Positions 33,799 through 45,819 of a DNA stretch of 64,000 nt are shown here, piece after piece. The stretch lies in assembly GCF_048569485.1 (NCBI RefSeq), contig NC_134357.1, positions 333,116,742 to 333,180,741 on the forward strand. Reading direction: 5' to 3'. Position 1 is the stretch's first letter, and each line of letters starts with the position of its first letter. Both the position numbers and the translations under genes were made by a program. Below the pieces are notes generated by a model. The model saw only the letters and a list, made by a program, of their open reading frames with translations, had not been told where the DNA came from and searched no databases. Source of the stretch: Anomaloglossus baeobatrachus (lineage: Eukaryota > Chordata > Amphibia > Anura > Aromobatidae).

Positions 33799-35247
33799 TA
33801 CCCTAAGAGTGGAATTTTAACCGCTGGAGGAGAAAGAAGCTATTTTTTTCTTATGAGATATATTACAAAGTTTCTTATTTACATGTGTGCTATTGATTAG
33901 AGAAAAATGAAAACAATGGCTTAAACGCGTCGAGAGTGCGCTCTCCATATGCTCTTTTGGAACATCTCAAGTCAGAACAGGCTATATTATGTTTAGTGCA
34001 GTAGACTATGTATCTGACTATGTATTTCTCACCACATGGTGAGCTTTTCCCTGAAAAAGAGCCTGATCATTGTAAAAAAAGAAGTTCCCCAGTTTTCATC
34101 TGTAATGATAATGTTAACTCTTTATGTTAAATAATGAAGTAAAATATATCAGTGAAGCAGAGGAAAGGGGACCTGAGATGATTGAAGTCCCGTTGGAGTA
34201 CAATAGGGATTTCTAACAATAACCGTGGACATGTGTCTCGGCTGCAGATGAGCAGGTTCCTGTGCACAGCTGCATCTGCCATAATTCACAATTCCCTAGA
34301 TATCCGAGTTTCTGACTCCCTCCATGTGTCCGGGTGAGGTGGCAGGCAGTCCTACTTGACCGCACCATGTTGTATGTTCCATCGCACATATAAGCTGTGC
34401 ACGTGTGCTTTCAGTAGACATGACACAGTGCCAGCCTTAGTCTCATGTTGCTGCTGGCAGAGGTAACATAGATTCAGGAAAGGGCAGTGCAGGGGGGTTA
34501 TATTATTCTAATCCCACAAACTCCTCCTTTCCCTCCACCCCAGTCACCCCCTCCTCTTTAACAGGTCTGGGGTATAGAGGGAGCTGTGAGGAGCTGACAG
34601 GGACAGGGGAGAGAAGAAGGCTGGAGAAAGACAGAAAAGTCAGAGGGATAGAAAGTAGGAGGAAAAGAGACACAAGACTCACAAAGTAATAACCGAAATA
34701 AAGAACCCAATCCATCCCTCTGGAGGAAGGTACACTGTGGAGGTGTGAGATCTAAAGAAAAAGGGGACGATGCAAAAGAAAGGCTGAAGAGCAAAAGTAC
34801 GAAGGTAACAGAAGACAGAAAGGATGGAAGCTGCGCTTGTCTGAGCCAGCAACCGGAGCCAAAGACTGTCACACTGACACTCACCCAGTGACAGATGATC
34901 AAATGACACTAAAGGACAAGTATCTCACATACCCGACTAATGACTTCCAAAGAATCTTAGGTTTTGTGGTCAAGGACGTATTTACAGACCCCTTTGGAGT
35001 GTGCCTTAGTTCTTTTCATGAGAAGAAGCTACTTGAAGTGCATCAGATAGACAAAATCTCACTTGCAATTTGAAAAGGAATTGCTGGGGAGCTAGCGTGC
35101 AAAATTAAAGTTCTCCTAATTTCCTGAGACCCTTCTGGTTGTGCCACAGAGAACACACCCTATTGGGAAGGATATAGACATTTTAGAAACTCATTGACCC
35201 CGTATACTCATCAGTCCACACAGCGTGCATCCATACCAATTAGAAGA
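33799..35247 (+). other. Upstream region of EMILIN3, promoter not resolved
   Basis: The stretch must hold the promoter and 5' untranslated part of EMILIN3. No TATA box, CpG island or splice pattern could be placed with confidence. The part 34490-34900 is purine-rich on the + strand (GGAGAAAGACAGAAAAG...). An in-frame upstream ATG lies at 35194. Confidence 0.4.
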
Positions 35248-35432
35248 ATGGAGGACAGACTGCGCAGGATCCTATTTTTAGTTACTTTCTTTGTGTATTT
35301 TATTGGGTTACTATGTCCAGTGGATGCCAAAGGGACATATTACCCACCTCCAGCCAATGGCAGGTTCATTCACAACTTATATACCTCTGGCTCTCATCCT
35401 CAGACTTATGGCAAGCCCATCACCAAGCACAG
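35248..35432 (+). CDS. EMILIN3: EMILIN3 exon 1 (coding part)
   Basis: Encodes the signal peptide and the start of the mature protein up to GKPITKH; donor AG|GTAATA at 35433. The codon for Arg62 is split after two bases. Confidence 0.88.
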
Positions 35433-38400
35433 GTAATACCAGAAACAAATGTCCATATATCTATAAACTGATTAGAAATTGGAGTCTGTGTACTAATTAT
35501 ATGTGTATATTTTCACCTTTATACCTTGTAAAATTTACTTGTAATCATTTAGTTAATATCTGCAAAATGCAACATTAAACTGAAACGTAAGAAAGTGCAT
35601 GCAACAAATATAAAAAAAATGTAGGGTACTTCATGGGAACATACAGCAACCCTGCATGCCACCAGGACCAAGTGACTAAAGAGCAATGTAATAAACACAT
35701 AATATAGTATGGGATGTTTCTCAGAGCTCTGTAGTGCTAAATGGGCCAAGTGTTCAACTACACGCCTAAATAATAAAAATAGCAATTGGAGATAGCGCCA
35801 AGTCAAAAATGATGGTTATATCTCCATAGGGACCAAAGCCAAAAAAGGCGGAGTACAGGTAGATAGCGTGCAACGCTCCGGCTATGGAAACAATGGAATT
35901 AGCAGCATGCTGGGGGATGTAGTTCAGTAATGGGTCAAGGATAGGGATGTACAGACTTTTGTTATAGATTTGTTGTGCGTCTATGAATCCATTATTTCAG
36001 TGAAGTATGTTAAAAATTAGTGGAACAATATTGTACAAGCTCATATAACAGCTCTGTGACTGAGGTCCCTTGTTCTTGTATGTTTCTGGCATTCTGCCTG
36101 GAATAATGTAGGAAAATTGGGTCTTCTTCTGTTGCTAGCGCCCCTCACACAGCATGGCATTCCAACACATCAATGTATATACGCCGTTTTGAAGAAATTG
36201 TTGCATTTGTAGAACAGTGGTGTCGCTATATGTGTAAACTATACGGACTATTAAATATTGTATCATATATGCTGCACATTTTTTCATTTTGGTCTTATCC
36301 ATTTATCGTTTTAATAGGAATTATTGTGTGTATGTTGTGGAGAGGAATGTGACGTGCACTCTACAGGATGGCACAGAACCATATATCAAAGCCGAGTACC
36401 TCAAGTGCAGCTGGGGGCCCAAGTGTCCTGGAACTGTGATGTAAGTTATCCGATGGGCTAACATTGCTTCATATCGTGTATGTGCGTAAGTAGCTAATAT
36501 GGGTAGAACTTACAGGCTCCAAGCAGATGACCTGTTCAGCTTGCTCAAAAGCAATAATGTGATCCAGACCATGTTGGCCACCATAAGACATTTGGTACAT
36601 TGGTCATCTCATACTGTATGTGTGGTACCATGGTATAGTAAATAATGAATATCAGCACGTTCCTTCCTACTAGAAACTGATTCTCGTCATCTGTGCCAAC
36701 ATTAATAAATCTCTCGTTGTAAACAGGTATAGGACTCTCTTCAGACCCAAGTACAAGATCGGATACAAGATAGTGACTGAACTACAGTGGCGCTGTTGTC
36801 CTGGCCATTCAGGAGACTCCTGTCAAGAAAGCCCTCCTGTCCAGCAAGGGTACTTTCCACCCTATACAGGATCCAAAGCTGCTCCAGGGCAGAAGCTGTT
36901 CCCTCCACCCAAGACTCCACCTACCTATTCTAAAATGCAATCAGAAACTCTTCCTGACCCACCTGAATCGCCCAGGAAGAGTGGCTATGGTAAGGGAAAT
37001 CATATGAGCAAACTAACCCACACTTCATGTCACTTTACTAAAACCATCATTCTATTCTTAAACAAATATTATTATTCTTTACATTTAACATGTTACATGA
37101 TTGAAAGATAAATCACCATATATATTCTCCTCAACCCTGAAGGGTAGCACCAAGAAGTCACGGAATTATGGAAATCACAGGATAGATGGACCTCTGTGTT
37201 CTCTAGATGGACCTCTGTGTTCTCTAGATGGACCTAAATCTTTTTTTCAACCTACGTAACTGTATTAATGATATGCAAATCATGGAAAAAATAGAACGTT
37301 ATCAAAACATTTTGCTTCTTCATAGCTTTGTCCACATGGTCTCCAGACCACTGAGCTCAAAACAAAAGCGAGACTTATCACTGAAGAGGGCAGACCTCCA
37401 TTCCAGCTTCCATTGCTGTCTTGCTTTGCAACATGATATCCATTCAGAAAGGTAGTCACTGGGAAGAATAAAGTTAATTTTCTCTCGGGTGGCGCACTTT
37501 TAGTACGGTGGGCAGGAGCCTTTCTAATGCTATTAAGCCACAGATTAACCCAATACCGCAAGATTAATAGCGTTCTCCAACGTGACAGGTTCTCTTTAAC
37601 ATGTCTATCCATCCTGTAATTTTTGTAATTTCACCAATTTTCCTTTTTGGTGCTGTCATTTCAATATTGAAAAGTGTAAATACATTGCATTACTAATCTT
37701 CCACTTATCCTGAGTTACAACTTTCATTATAGTCTAGAGCAGGCGTGGGCTATTCATTTTTCAAGGGTCCACATGATATGGCGACAGTTGTCGAGGCCCG
37801 AACTGGCTCGCCAAACTTAATTTTCCTTATTATTGTTTTATATTAATTCGTATCACTTAATACTAAGCAGAATTAAGTATGTTTACTAGTTATTATTGCT
37901 AATACAGGTTATGATAGGCTATTGTATTCCTAAGGCCCAGTCACACTAAACAACATCGCTAGCAACATCGCTGCTAACGAACAACTTTTGTGACGTAACA
38001 GCGATCTTGCTATGTGTGACATCCAGCAACAACCCGGCCCCTGCTGTGAGGTCGTTGGTTGTTGCTGAATGTCCTGGGCCATTTTTTAGTTGTTGCTGTC
38101 CCGCTGTGAAGCGCAGATCGCTGTGTGTGACAGCGACAGAGCAACAATTAAATGTGCAGGCAGCAGGAGCCGGCTTCTGCGGACGCTGGTAACAAATGTA
38201 AACATCGGGTAACCAAGAAGCCCTTTCCTTGGTTACCCGATATTTACCTTCGTTACCAGCGTCCGCCGCTCTCAGCTGTCAGTGCCGGCTCCCTGCTCTC
38301 TGCACATGTAGCTGCAGTACACATCGGGTAATTAACCCCATGTGTACTGTAGCTAGGAGAGCAGGGAGCCAGCGCTAAGCAGTGTGTGCGGCTCCCTGCT

Positions 38401-41400
38401 CTCTGCACATGTAGCTGCAGTATACATTGGGTAATTAACCCCATGTGTACTGTAGCTAGGAGAGCAGGGAGCCAGCGCTAAGCGGTGTGCGCTGGTAACC
38501 AAGGTAAATATCGGGTTGGTTACCCGATATTTACCTTAGTTACCAAGCGCAGCATCGCTTCCACGCGGCGCTGCTGCCTGGGGGCTGGTCACTGGTTGCT
38601 GGTGAGCTCACCAGCAACTCGTGTAGCCACGCTCCAGCGATCCCTGCCAGGTCAGGTTGCTGGTGGGATCGCTGGAGTGTTGCAGTGTGACAACTCACCA
38701 GCAACCTCCTAGCAACTTACCAGCGATCCCTATCAGGTTGGATCGTTGTTGGGATCACTGGTAAGTTGTTTAGTGTGACTGGGCCTTTACTTAAAGTAGC
38801 AAATCACAGCCATTATATTTAATGCTTCCTATAAAATTTATACAAAGCAGTAAATGATACTCTTGTACCTTGAGCAACAGCTTGCAAAGCAATACAATGC
38901 TTCCATAGTCCACACAAACAGTATGATATCCCCACACAGCCCCTCACACAGTATGACGTCCTCTCAAACAGTATCATGCCCCCCCAAAGCATCCCACACA
39001 ATATGATGTCACCACAGAGCCCTCCACACTGTATGATGTCCATTAAAAATGCATGATGTCAACATAAAGCATGCCATGCAGTATGGGGTCCCCACATAGC
39101 TCCGTACGCAGTAAAATGTCCACACACAGCCTCACTACACAGCACCCCCATGCAGAATGGTGTCCACACACAACCCACTTACTCAGTATTATGTCCCCAC
39201 ACAGCCCCCCACTCAGAATGATGTCCACACACATCCCAATTACACATTATAATGTCCCCAAACAGCCTCCTTACCCAGTATTATGTCCCCACATAGGCCC
39301 CTCTCAGAATGATGTCCGTACACAGCCCCCTTACACAGTATTATATCCCGACACAATCCCCCTACACACTATTAAGTACGCACACAACCCCTCATGCAGA
39401 ATTGTTCCTACACAACCCATTTATACTCTATGATGTACTCTACAACCCTCATGCAGAATTATGTCTTCACACAGCCCCCCTATTCATTATTAGGTTCCCA
39501 CACAGCCCTATTACACAGTATTATGTTGCCCCATAGTTCCATTACACATTATGTCCCCACACATCCCCCCTCTCAGAATAATGTCCACACACAACTCCCT
39601 AACACACTATTATGTCTGCACACAGCCCCCACTCAGAATGTTGTCCCCCACACCCCCCTCTCAGAATGATGTCCACACACAGCTCCTTTACACACGAATA
39701 TGTCTACACACAGCCCCCTACTCAGTATGATGTCTTCAAACAGCCCCATTATACAATATTGTCACCACACAGCCCTTTCCTCTCCCACACAGAATGATGG
39801 AAAAAATCTTGCTCACTTAACCCCGATCTTTAACAGCTCCGGACTGTGCTGTGTACTGAGGTGCTGCTGGCGCGATTGTAATGTCTTTATCATGATTGCT
39901 GGGCTCTCAGACACACAGGCTAAATGATGAGACAGGGAGCTAATGCCTCCCTGTTCAACCATTGTATTCACTGCAGATATCAGTGAAAATGAGATGCCGC
40001 ACAGAAAAGCATATATCTGTCCATGCATCAGAACAGCCAAAGGGCCATATGTTGCCCACTGGCCGCACTTTGCCCAGGTCTAGTCTATAGGAGAGGTGCA
40101 TTAAACTTCTATAGACTTCAGAGCTGTAAATCTTCCAGAATTCTCTGAGAATTTGGTGTCAGAAGAATACTTATCTACGGATAGCACTGTGAACGGTGTA
40201 ATCATTACATCTGGCACTGTATATCAGAAAATCATTACATAGCCAAACTTGATGCAGTTTCCAGCAAAAGGCAGCAGCTCCGTCTCAGGATTACCATAAG
40301 AAAATAACTTTGCAAAAGTATAATTTAATTTAAATGTATAATTTAATATAAATGTCCCACCCATTGTAGGACCCTTATCTAATAGACATTTATGACATAA
40401 TTTTACAATTCTTTGAAGTCATCATGATCCGTGTAGTGTAATAAGTAGCGTGTTGGGTGGTCCTCTTCAGTTAGATTGCCGATAGCTCCACTTTTGGGCT
40501 TAATAGGACATGTAGCAGCCAAACTCAATGGCTATAGTTCTACCAGGAGTTTCATGGAATGCCAGCAAATGATGCTAGAGAGTGCAAATATAATACTACT
40601 AAACCATGACAATAAATTACAGCTATACTGGCCAATATAACAAGAGCCCTAGAATGTCAATATAATTGTGCTACACATGGTTAAAAAAGCAATGCCACGC
40701 AGGGCCAACATAGTGGTTAGAATTATAATAGAACTGAACTTATACACATGGTTTATGTGCCATCATAGTGCCCATAAGACACCCATAACACTGGATTATA
40801 GTTTCATAACATTGTCAATAGATATCTTTGTCCTCATACCTTTCTCTGCAAATCTCAGCTATTTGTAAATTACATTTAAAATTAAGTATTGGTTTTCTTC
40901 TACTAATTTCTGCCAATTTTGTGATCAATGGAAGAAGAGAAAACATTGGCAGACATATGTGACAGCCACTATGTTCTCTATGATGTATTCTAAATTCAAA
41001 AGTTTCATCCTTAAAGTAAAAATTAGGAGGTGTATGGTCCCTTAAGTTGTGTTATTCAGTTAAAGCTAGCCATACACAATATATGTCAAATAACTAGTTT
41101 TACCCCTTCAGCATTCATGTTTATTTCCATGGGGAGCGTGGACTAAGCCACGGAACAAAGCCTATGGAATTGGCCTATCTTTCAGAAGGAATACATAAAA
41201 ACAAAACTGTGTGCCACACATTCAGATGTCATGTTAGATTGATATAGATGGATTAGGTTAGAAGTAAACTCAATTTAATTGTCACATAATTGGTCGATTT
41301 GTGTGTAAACTACTACATAGTAGGGTAGAAACTGTGGATAGTTTTAAACTGGACACATATTGTTCTGTAGATCAAGTATATCTGTTCTGATTACGCCCTG

Positions 41401-43273
41401 TTACATTGTTACACTTTATGTATCCAAAATGTGTTTCTCTTACTATAAGATGCTAAACAATAATTGTCTGCCCTTTGCAGGAAGAAAATTGTCTCCAGTG
41501 TTTGGGGAACGTTTGGACCGTGTGGAAGAAGATGTCAGACGCCTGTCTCAGTCTTACGATAGCTTACAGGGAGTGGTAAGCGGTATGGGAGACTCGTTGC
41601 GCCTTGCCATCCAAGAAGACACCAACAAGATGATTGGTTCTTTAGTGAGTGGGCCCAGTTCTTCCTCACAGTCTTCTGTGGGTTTTGGAATGATTCCTGA
41701 TGCTTTGGCTGAGGCCCCACATGTTACTGGCGACTTGTCTGGTAAAGTAGCAGAGGTGAGTGAGATGCTTCGATCAAAATCAGAGCTCCTAGAAGAGGTA
41801 AATGGGATGGTTATGGGCCATGAAGCGCAACTCCAGCATCTACTAGAAGCTGCAAGACCATCTCCACTTACATCCACTGACATGTTAGAACAATATTTGG
41901 AGGGAAAGATGGCCGAGGCTCAGGCAAAGTTACTGGATGGAATAGAGACTCGTCTGCAAAAGATCCAAGGCATCTGTGATGTGAAAGTACAGGCAGTGCA
42001 AAAACAATGCCATGATGCTGAGGAGGCTGCAGGTCATAGAATGCAACAAGAAATGGATGGGCGGGAAGTGGCAATGAGGAAAGACATATTAGGATTAACT
42101 GCTAAAGTGCAGGGAATAAATGCACCTGAAGGCTGCTGTGGGCGCCTGGAGGAACTAACCAGACGGGTAGAGGAACTGGAACGTAACATGCGTCAGCTAA
42201 CTGAAGACCATCATGCCCTAAGCCAAAAAGTGGATGTAGAACTCACAAGGCTTATGCTGGAACCACAAATTGGAGTGAGATTGGATGAAGTGGAGAACAG
42301 ACTCAACTATACTGAAGAAGGTGTTAGGAGATGTTGTCAAGAAGGAGAAGAAAGGGGACACTTGTTAGCCGAGCTAGATGGGGTGAGAGCCTCTGTGGAT
42401 GACAAAGTTAGAGTCTTGGAAGAGAGACTGCTGACAGTTGTTGGAGAGCTCACCAATGCCTCAGCTCCAGTGGCACTGGATGGAGCAGTGATGCCACTGT
42501 TGGATGCCCATTTGTCAGGGTTAAGGAAAGAGGGTCTTGAAAGTTTAGAAGGGGTACAGATTCGACTAACTGCTGTGGAAGAATTATGTGCTGCTGGGTG
42601 CTCCACATCAGAAGGAGAATCTCTCATAGAGATTCACACCGAGCTTTCACAATGCCAAACACAGAACCAGGATGTCCAAAAACAGCTAGGCAATCTCAAT
42701 AATACCATTCTTGACATCAAGAGGCAACTTGAAAGACAGAAGGAAGAAGCATTACAAGGTGAGATCACTCTACTTCAAGTTAACTTGAGGAGCGTTGGGC
42801 GCTCTTTGCATGGTTTGGAGGAGACTGTGAGTAGATATACTGATACTGTAGTTCAAGTAAACTCCACAGCAGAGGAACGTGGAACCCGACTAACTGAAGA
42901 CCTGCTTTCGGTTCAAGGCCAGATAGATGGACAAGGTTCTGAAATTCGCAATAGTAGATCACAACTTTTAGGCTTACGTGGGGACATGGAGAGGATGAAA
43001 GCCCGACTTGTGGGACAAATGGGAACTTGTCAGTCCTTGGCTCGTGAATTTCAAGGGGAAATGTCTAAGTTTGAACACAGGGTGGCACAGGTGGAAGGGT
43101 CTTGTGGGACTCAAGAAACAAGTTTGCTTGGCTACCTGGACCAGGTTAACAGCACACTAGTATCTCATGAGCAGGGACTGGAAATCCTCAGACAGGAGTT
43201 GAGGAACATCAACAACCAGACACCAAGCCTGGAACTACCACCCAACACACAAAAATCTCCAGGAAGAAAATAA
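35248..43273 (+). CDS. EMILIN3: EMILIN-3, EMI-domain extracellular-matrix glycoprotein, four coding exons
   Basis: Coding exons 35248-35432, 36318-36440, 36727-36989 and 41481-43273 join in phase to 787 residues; human EMILIN3 is about 766. Signal peptide: residues 1-27 (MEDRLRRILFLVTFFVYFIG..., cut near VDA-K). EMI domain: residues about 61-137 with seven cysteines at 65, 75, 92, 98, 126, 127 and 135, and motifs RNVTC, KCSWGPKCPGTV, RPKYKIGYK and WRCCPG. A Pro-rich linker (about 138-190) is followed by a long coiled-coil region (about 195-770). There is no collagen stretch and no C1q domain, which separates EMILIN-3 from EMILIN-1/2 and multimerins. EMILIN-3 is secreted into connective-tissue matrix. 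I chose Met at 35248 rather than 35194 because it directly opens the signal peptide. A hAT-like element lies in the last intron. LPIN3 follows on the opposite strand, as in human. Confidence 0.92.
36318..36440 (+). CDS. EMILIN3: EMILIN3 exon 2
   Basis: First half of the EMI domain (NYCVYVVERNVTC ... KCPGTV). Acceptor TTTTAATAG at 36317, donor GTAAGT at 36441. 123 bp keep the phase. Confidence 0.92.
36727..36989 (+). CDS. EMILIN3: EMILIN3 exon 3
   Basis: Second half of the EMI domain (YRTLFRPKYKIGYK, WRCCPGHSGDSC) and the Pro-rich linker. Acceptor AAACAG at 36726, donor GTAAGG at 36990. Confidence 0.92.
37934..38785. mobile_element. Complex palindromic MITE inside the hAT-like element
   Basis: Ends GGCCCAGTCACACTAAACAA and TTGTTTAGTGTGACTGGGCC. 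Inside, several hairpins alternate: GGTAACCAAGAAGCCC...CTTGGTTACCCGATATTTACC, and two direct copies of a 130-bp block with GGCTCCCTGCTCTCTGCACA and GAGAGCAGGGAGCCAGCGCT. Non-coding. Confidence 0.78.
38890..39800. repeat. Minisatellite, ATGTCCCCACACAGCCCC unit
   Basis: About 24 imperfect units of roughly 38 bp with the core CAGTATNATGTCCCCACACAG. The His/Pro/Thr-rich frames on the + strand are repeat artefacts. Confidence 0.9.
40091..41480 (+). other. Rest of EMILIN3 intron 3
   Basis: AT-rich intron sequence without recognised repeats or coding content. The acceptor for exon 4 lies at its end. Confidence 0.5.
41481..43273 (+). CDS. EMILIN3: EMILIN3 exon 4, coiled-coil region and stop
   Basis: Acceptor CCCTTTGCAG at 41480. 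Encodes 597 residues starting GRKLSPVFGERLDRVEEDV, which matches the human GRK...FGERLERLEGDV segment as I recall it, and later LQGEITLLQVNLRSVGRSL. Heptad-like leucine spacing runs throughout. The stop TAA is at 43271-43273, after SPGRK. Confidence 0.92.
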
Positions 43274-44312
43274 CAGTAGTGTGACGTAGGAAAACTTCTT
43301 CAGACGCAGTGGCAAATCATAGCTATAAACTGGAAAGGAAAATGCCCAAGTGGCAGAACCAGAGAGGACCTAAAAAAATCAAACTTGATGTTCCTTGATT
43401 TTGGGGCAGCTAAGCCACTTTGGGAGGGTAAATTTACATTGCCGCTTGGTTAAATGACTTCATATGGCAATGCAGGGATATGTATGGTGCTAGGGCATTA
43501 TTAATATACCAAGGACTAGATTTGAATAATTTATATATTTTACTTTCATCATATCTGTTACCTATTATGAACTGCAAGGGTGTGGATGACTTTATTATAT
43601 TACCTTACTATGTGAAATGACCCTACTCCTGCAAAAAGTCCTATCCTTACAAGATATAGCAACAAGTCTCAAAAATGCATAAAAAGAACAGAAATGATAT
43701 GACTAATTGTACAAAACAATAGATATTCAATGTAAAAAAAAATATCTAGAAATATAAATGTCAGGTATTTGGGTACCAGTATGCCTCCCTCCCAGTCATC
43801 TTATCAGTTCCGTTCCTTTAATAGTGTTGCATGTACGCCTCCTACTGGATATTTTAGGAACTACATTAGGGAGAACAATTTTTATTGTTCAGGACCTAGT
43901 CCTTGCTGCACACTCAGGTAATCTGTGACTAATATTACTAAATCCATAACCCTGAATGAGCCAGGTAACAACCACATCTGCAAGTGATATGTCATGGATG
44001 TTTTCCATATAAAATAATGGAGCGCAAAATGAAAGCTGAATATAAAATATTGTTTCATGGTTTTAAGGATGAAAGAAGACACAACTCCATTCACTTTGAC
44101 CTCCAATGTAATGTATTGATCAGGAGCTCTATATGATTATCTCAACAATGTCAAGACAGTTAATACTTGCTAATCATTGGGGGGGTCCCACCACGCTTAC
44201 TTATCATAGATAGGGGTATTCCTGTCTCAGAAACTAGTGGCATATTGCTAGGTACTGAATTGAAACTTATGGCAGTACAAAGAATACATCACCTCAATAG
44301 AGTGCGAACTTA
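43274..44312 (+). other. Probable EMILIN3 3' untranslated region and flank
   Basis: No coding content. I found no AATAAA in the first 1.5 kb after the stop; the nearest are at about 44853 and 45543, so the transcript end is not fixed. Confidence 0.4.
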
Positions 44313-44709
44313 TTAAGGGTTGTCCCAACTTAGAGCCAGTTTACCAGATAGAGGACAACTTGCTGATCGCTGACCCCATCAATCTTGAGAATGAAGACTT
44401 GTAGTGATCTTTTTGAATGAAGCGATGGACACACAAATGCGTCTACAGGACTGCAGGAGATAGCCAAAGCCGAACACTGTAACCTGTTACCTCCGACAGA
44501 CCTATAGACAATGAATGGAGCATCGGCTATAGCTCCAGTTGTATGGGGCACTTCATAGCCCTGTTTTTGGAATTGGTGGGTAGACGATTGCCAAGTTTTA
44601 AAAACTCCTATAGATTAGTTATTGTTTGCTATGCTGCTAAATTAATACTCATTGTGTGTTTACACATAGCGATAGGCCACTATGTACTGAGATGGGAATA
44701 GCCCTTTAA
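44313..44709. mobile_element. TTAA-flanked MITE, AAGGGTTGTCCC ends
   Basis: TTAA at 44313-44316 and 44706-44709. Left AAGGGTTGTCCCAAC and right GGGAATAGCCCTTTAA are weak inverted repeats. Non-coding. Confidence 0.55.
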
Positions 44710-45819
44710 ATTGTAAATGAGATAGAACAGTCCATCATTTTTGTATGTTGTGCCATGGGCCTCGTGAACAGAGATTAGTGACAGCCAAGTCAACTTTACA
44801 AGTGTCAAGGATTACTTGGAAGACAGCTTAAAGGGGTTTTCTGCTTTCAACTAATAAAATGAGTTTCTTTTATGGAAAGCTTTTGCCACATGGTTTCTAT
44901 ATCAGTACTATGGAATTCCCAAATCTCTGCTGGCAGTATTTACTTCCATTGGTTGCATTGGCTTGTTACTGTTACAGGGCAGTTATTGGAGTTTGATGTC
45001 CTGACGAGCTGCGCACCTATGTGACCATCACATAACCGGGTCAGATTTCTTTTTTACAGCTATAAGTAAGCACCGAAAGACTGTAAGAAGAGATCTACCT
45101 CTGGAAAATTGTATACTTATTTGCCGACATATGTGTGGTTTCAAACGTTTTCTCCCATGTTTGCATTTCCAGTTCTGTTCAACTTTTTTTCTACATTTTT
45201 TACTATTCTGTGTAGCTCTCTATTCCATTAATTGACTCATCAGTCCTGGAGGGAGGATCCTTAGAGAATATTAAGGCCTAGGGCTGCAGGTGATGAAGCC
45301 GTTGTTCATCTGCCTTGGAAGAAGAATATTGAAAAGGAGTAGGTGGAATATTTATTTTCATGTGCTTTCATCTCCATGGAAGTATATCAAGTATAGTAAT
45401 AGACTCCAGTAATATTTATAGTCAGAAAAATCTGATAAGTAATCCAGATGCAGAGTGCCATAATCGATACCAAAAGTCAGATGTCACTGTCTAAAGCTAA
45501 ACCCATTCTTTGGTTGGCTCACATTATCTCCCCTGAAATTCTAATAAACGCACAAAATAAAATTCAACCATTTTTAAAAACATTTTTTGTATTTTAAAGT
45601 GCATTTACATCGCAAGATAATCATGAATGATAGTTGGTAAAAAACGCTTGTTTCATGATTATCTTGCCTGTAACAGGCTGCACGACCGCCCAATGAACAA
45701 CCAGAATGCTCGTTCATTGGTTAGAATTAATTTTTGCGCATGGCAAAAAAAAAGTGTTCTCGGCAGAGCTTCATCCTGTGTAAATGGTGTTCAAAGTAGA
45801 AAAGGACAGACAATACAGA
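44710..45819. other. Intergenic stretch with a small hairpin repeat
   Basis: At 45612-45670 CGCAAGATAATCATGAATGA and TTTCATGATTATCTTGCCTG form a hairpin, followed by CAATGAACAACC.../GCTCGTTCATTGG, likely the remains of a MITE. No gene. Confidence 0.45.

Larger units (their letters stand above)
37740..40082. mobile_element. hAT-like non-autonomous element in EMILIN3 intron 3
   Basis: The left end CAGGCGTGGGC and the right end GCCCAGGTCTA resemble the hAT terminus CAGGGGTGGGCAA. The flanks form an 8-bp duplication with one mismatch (GTCTAGAG 37732-37739, GTCTATAG 40083-40090). Subterminal GGGTCCACATGATATGG / AAAGGGCCATATGTTGCCCAC words also look family-typical. No transposase is present. It contains a MITE (37934-38785) and a minisatellite (38890-39800). 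Confidence 0.75.

Noticed and set aside
35194-35247. Upstream in-frame ATG for EMILIN3
   Set aside because: It would add 18 polar residues before the signal peptide; the ATG at 35248 starts a standard signal sequence directly.
39071-39797. Several His/Pro/Thr-rich + strand frames
   Set aside because: They are products of the 38-bp minisatellite inside the hAT-like element.
41554-42627. - strand frames opposite EMILIN3 exon 4
   Set aside because: Shadows of a long coding exon; no start context or domain.
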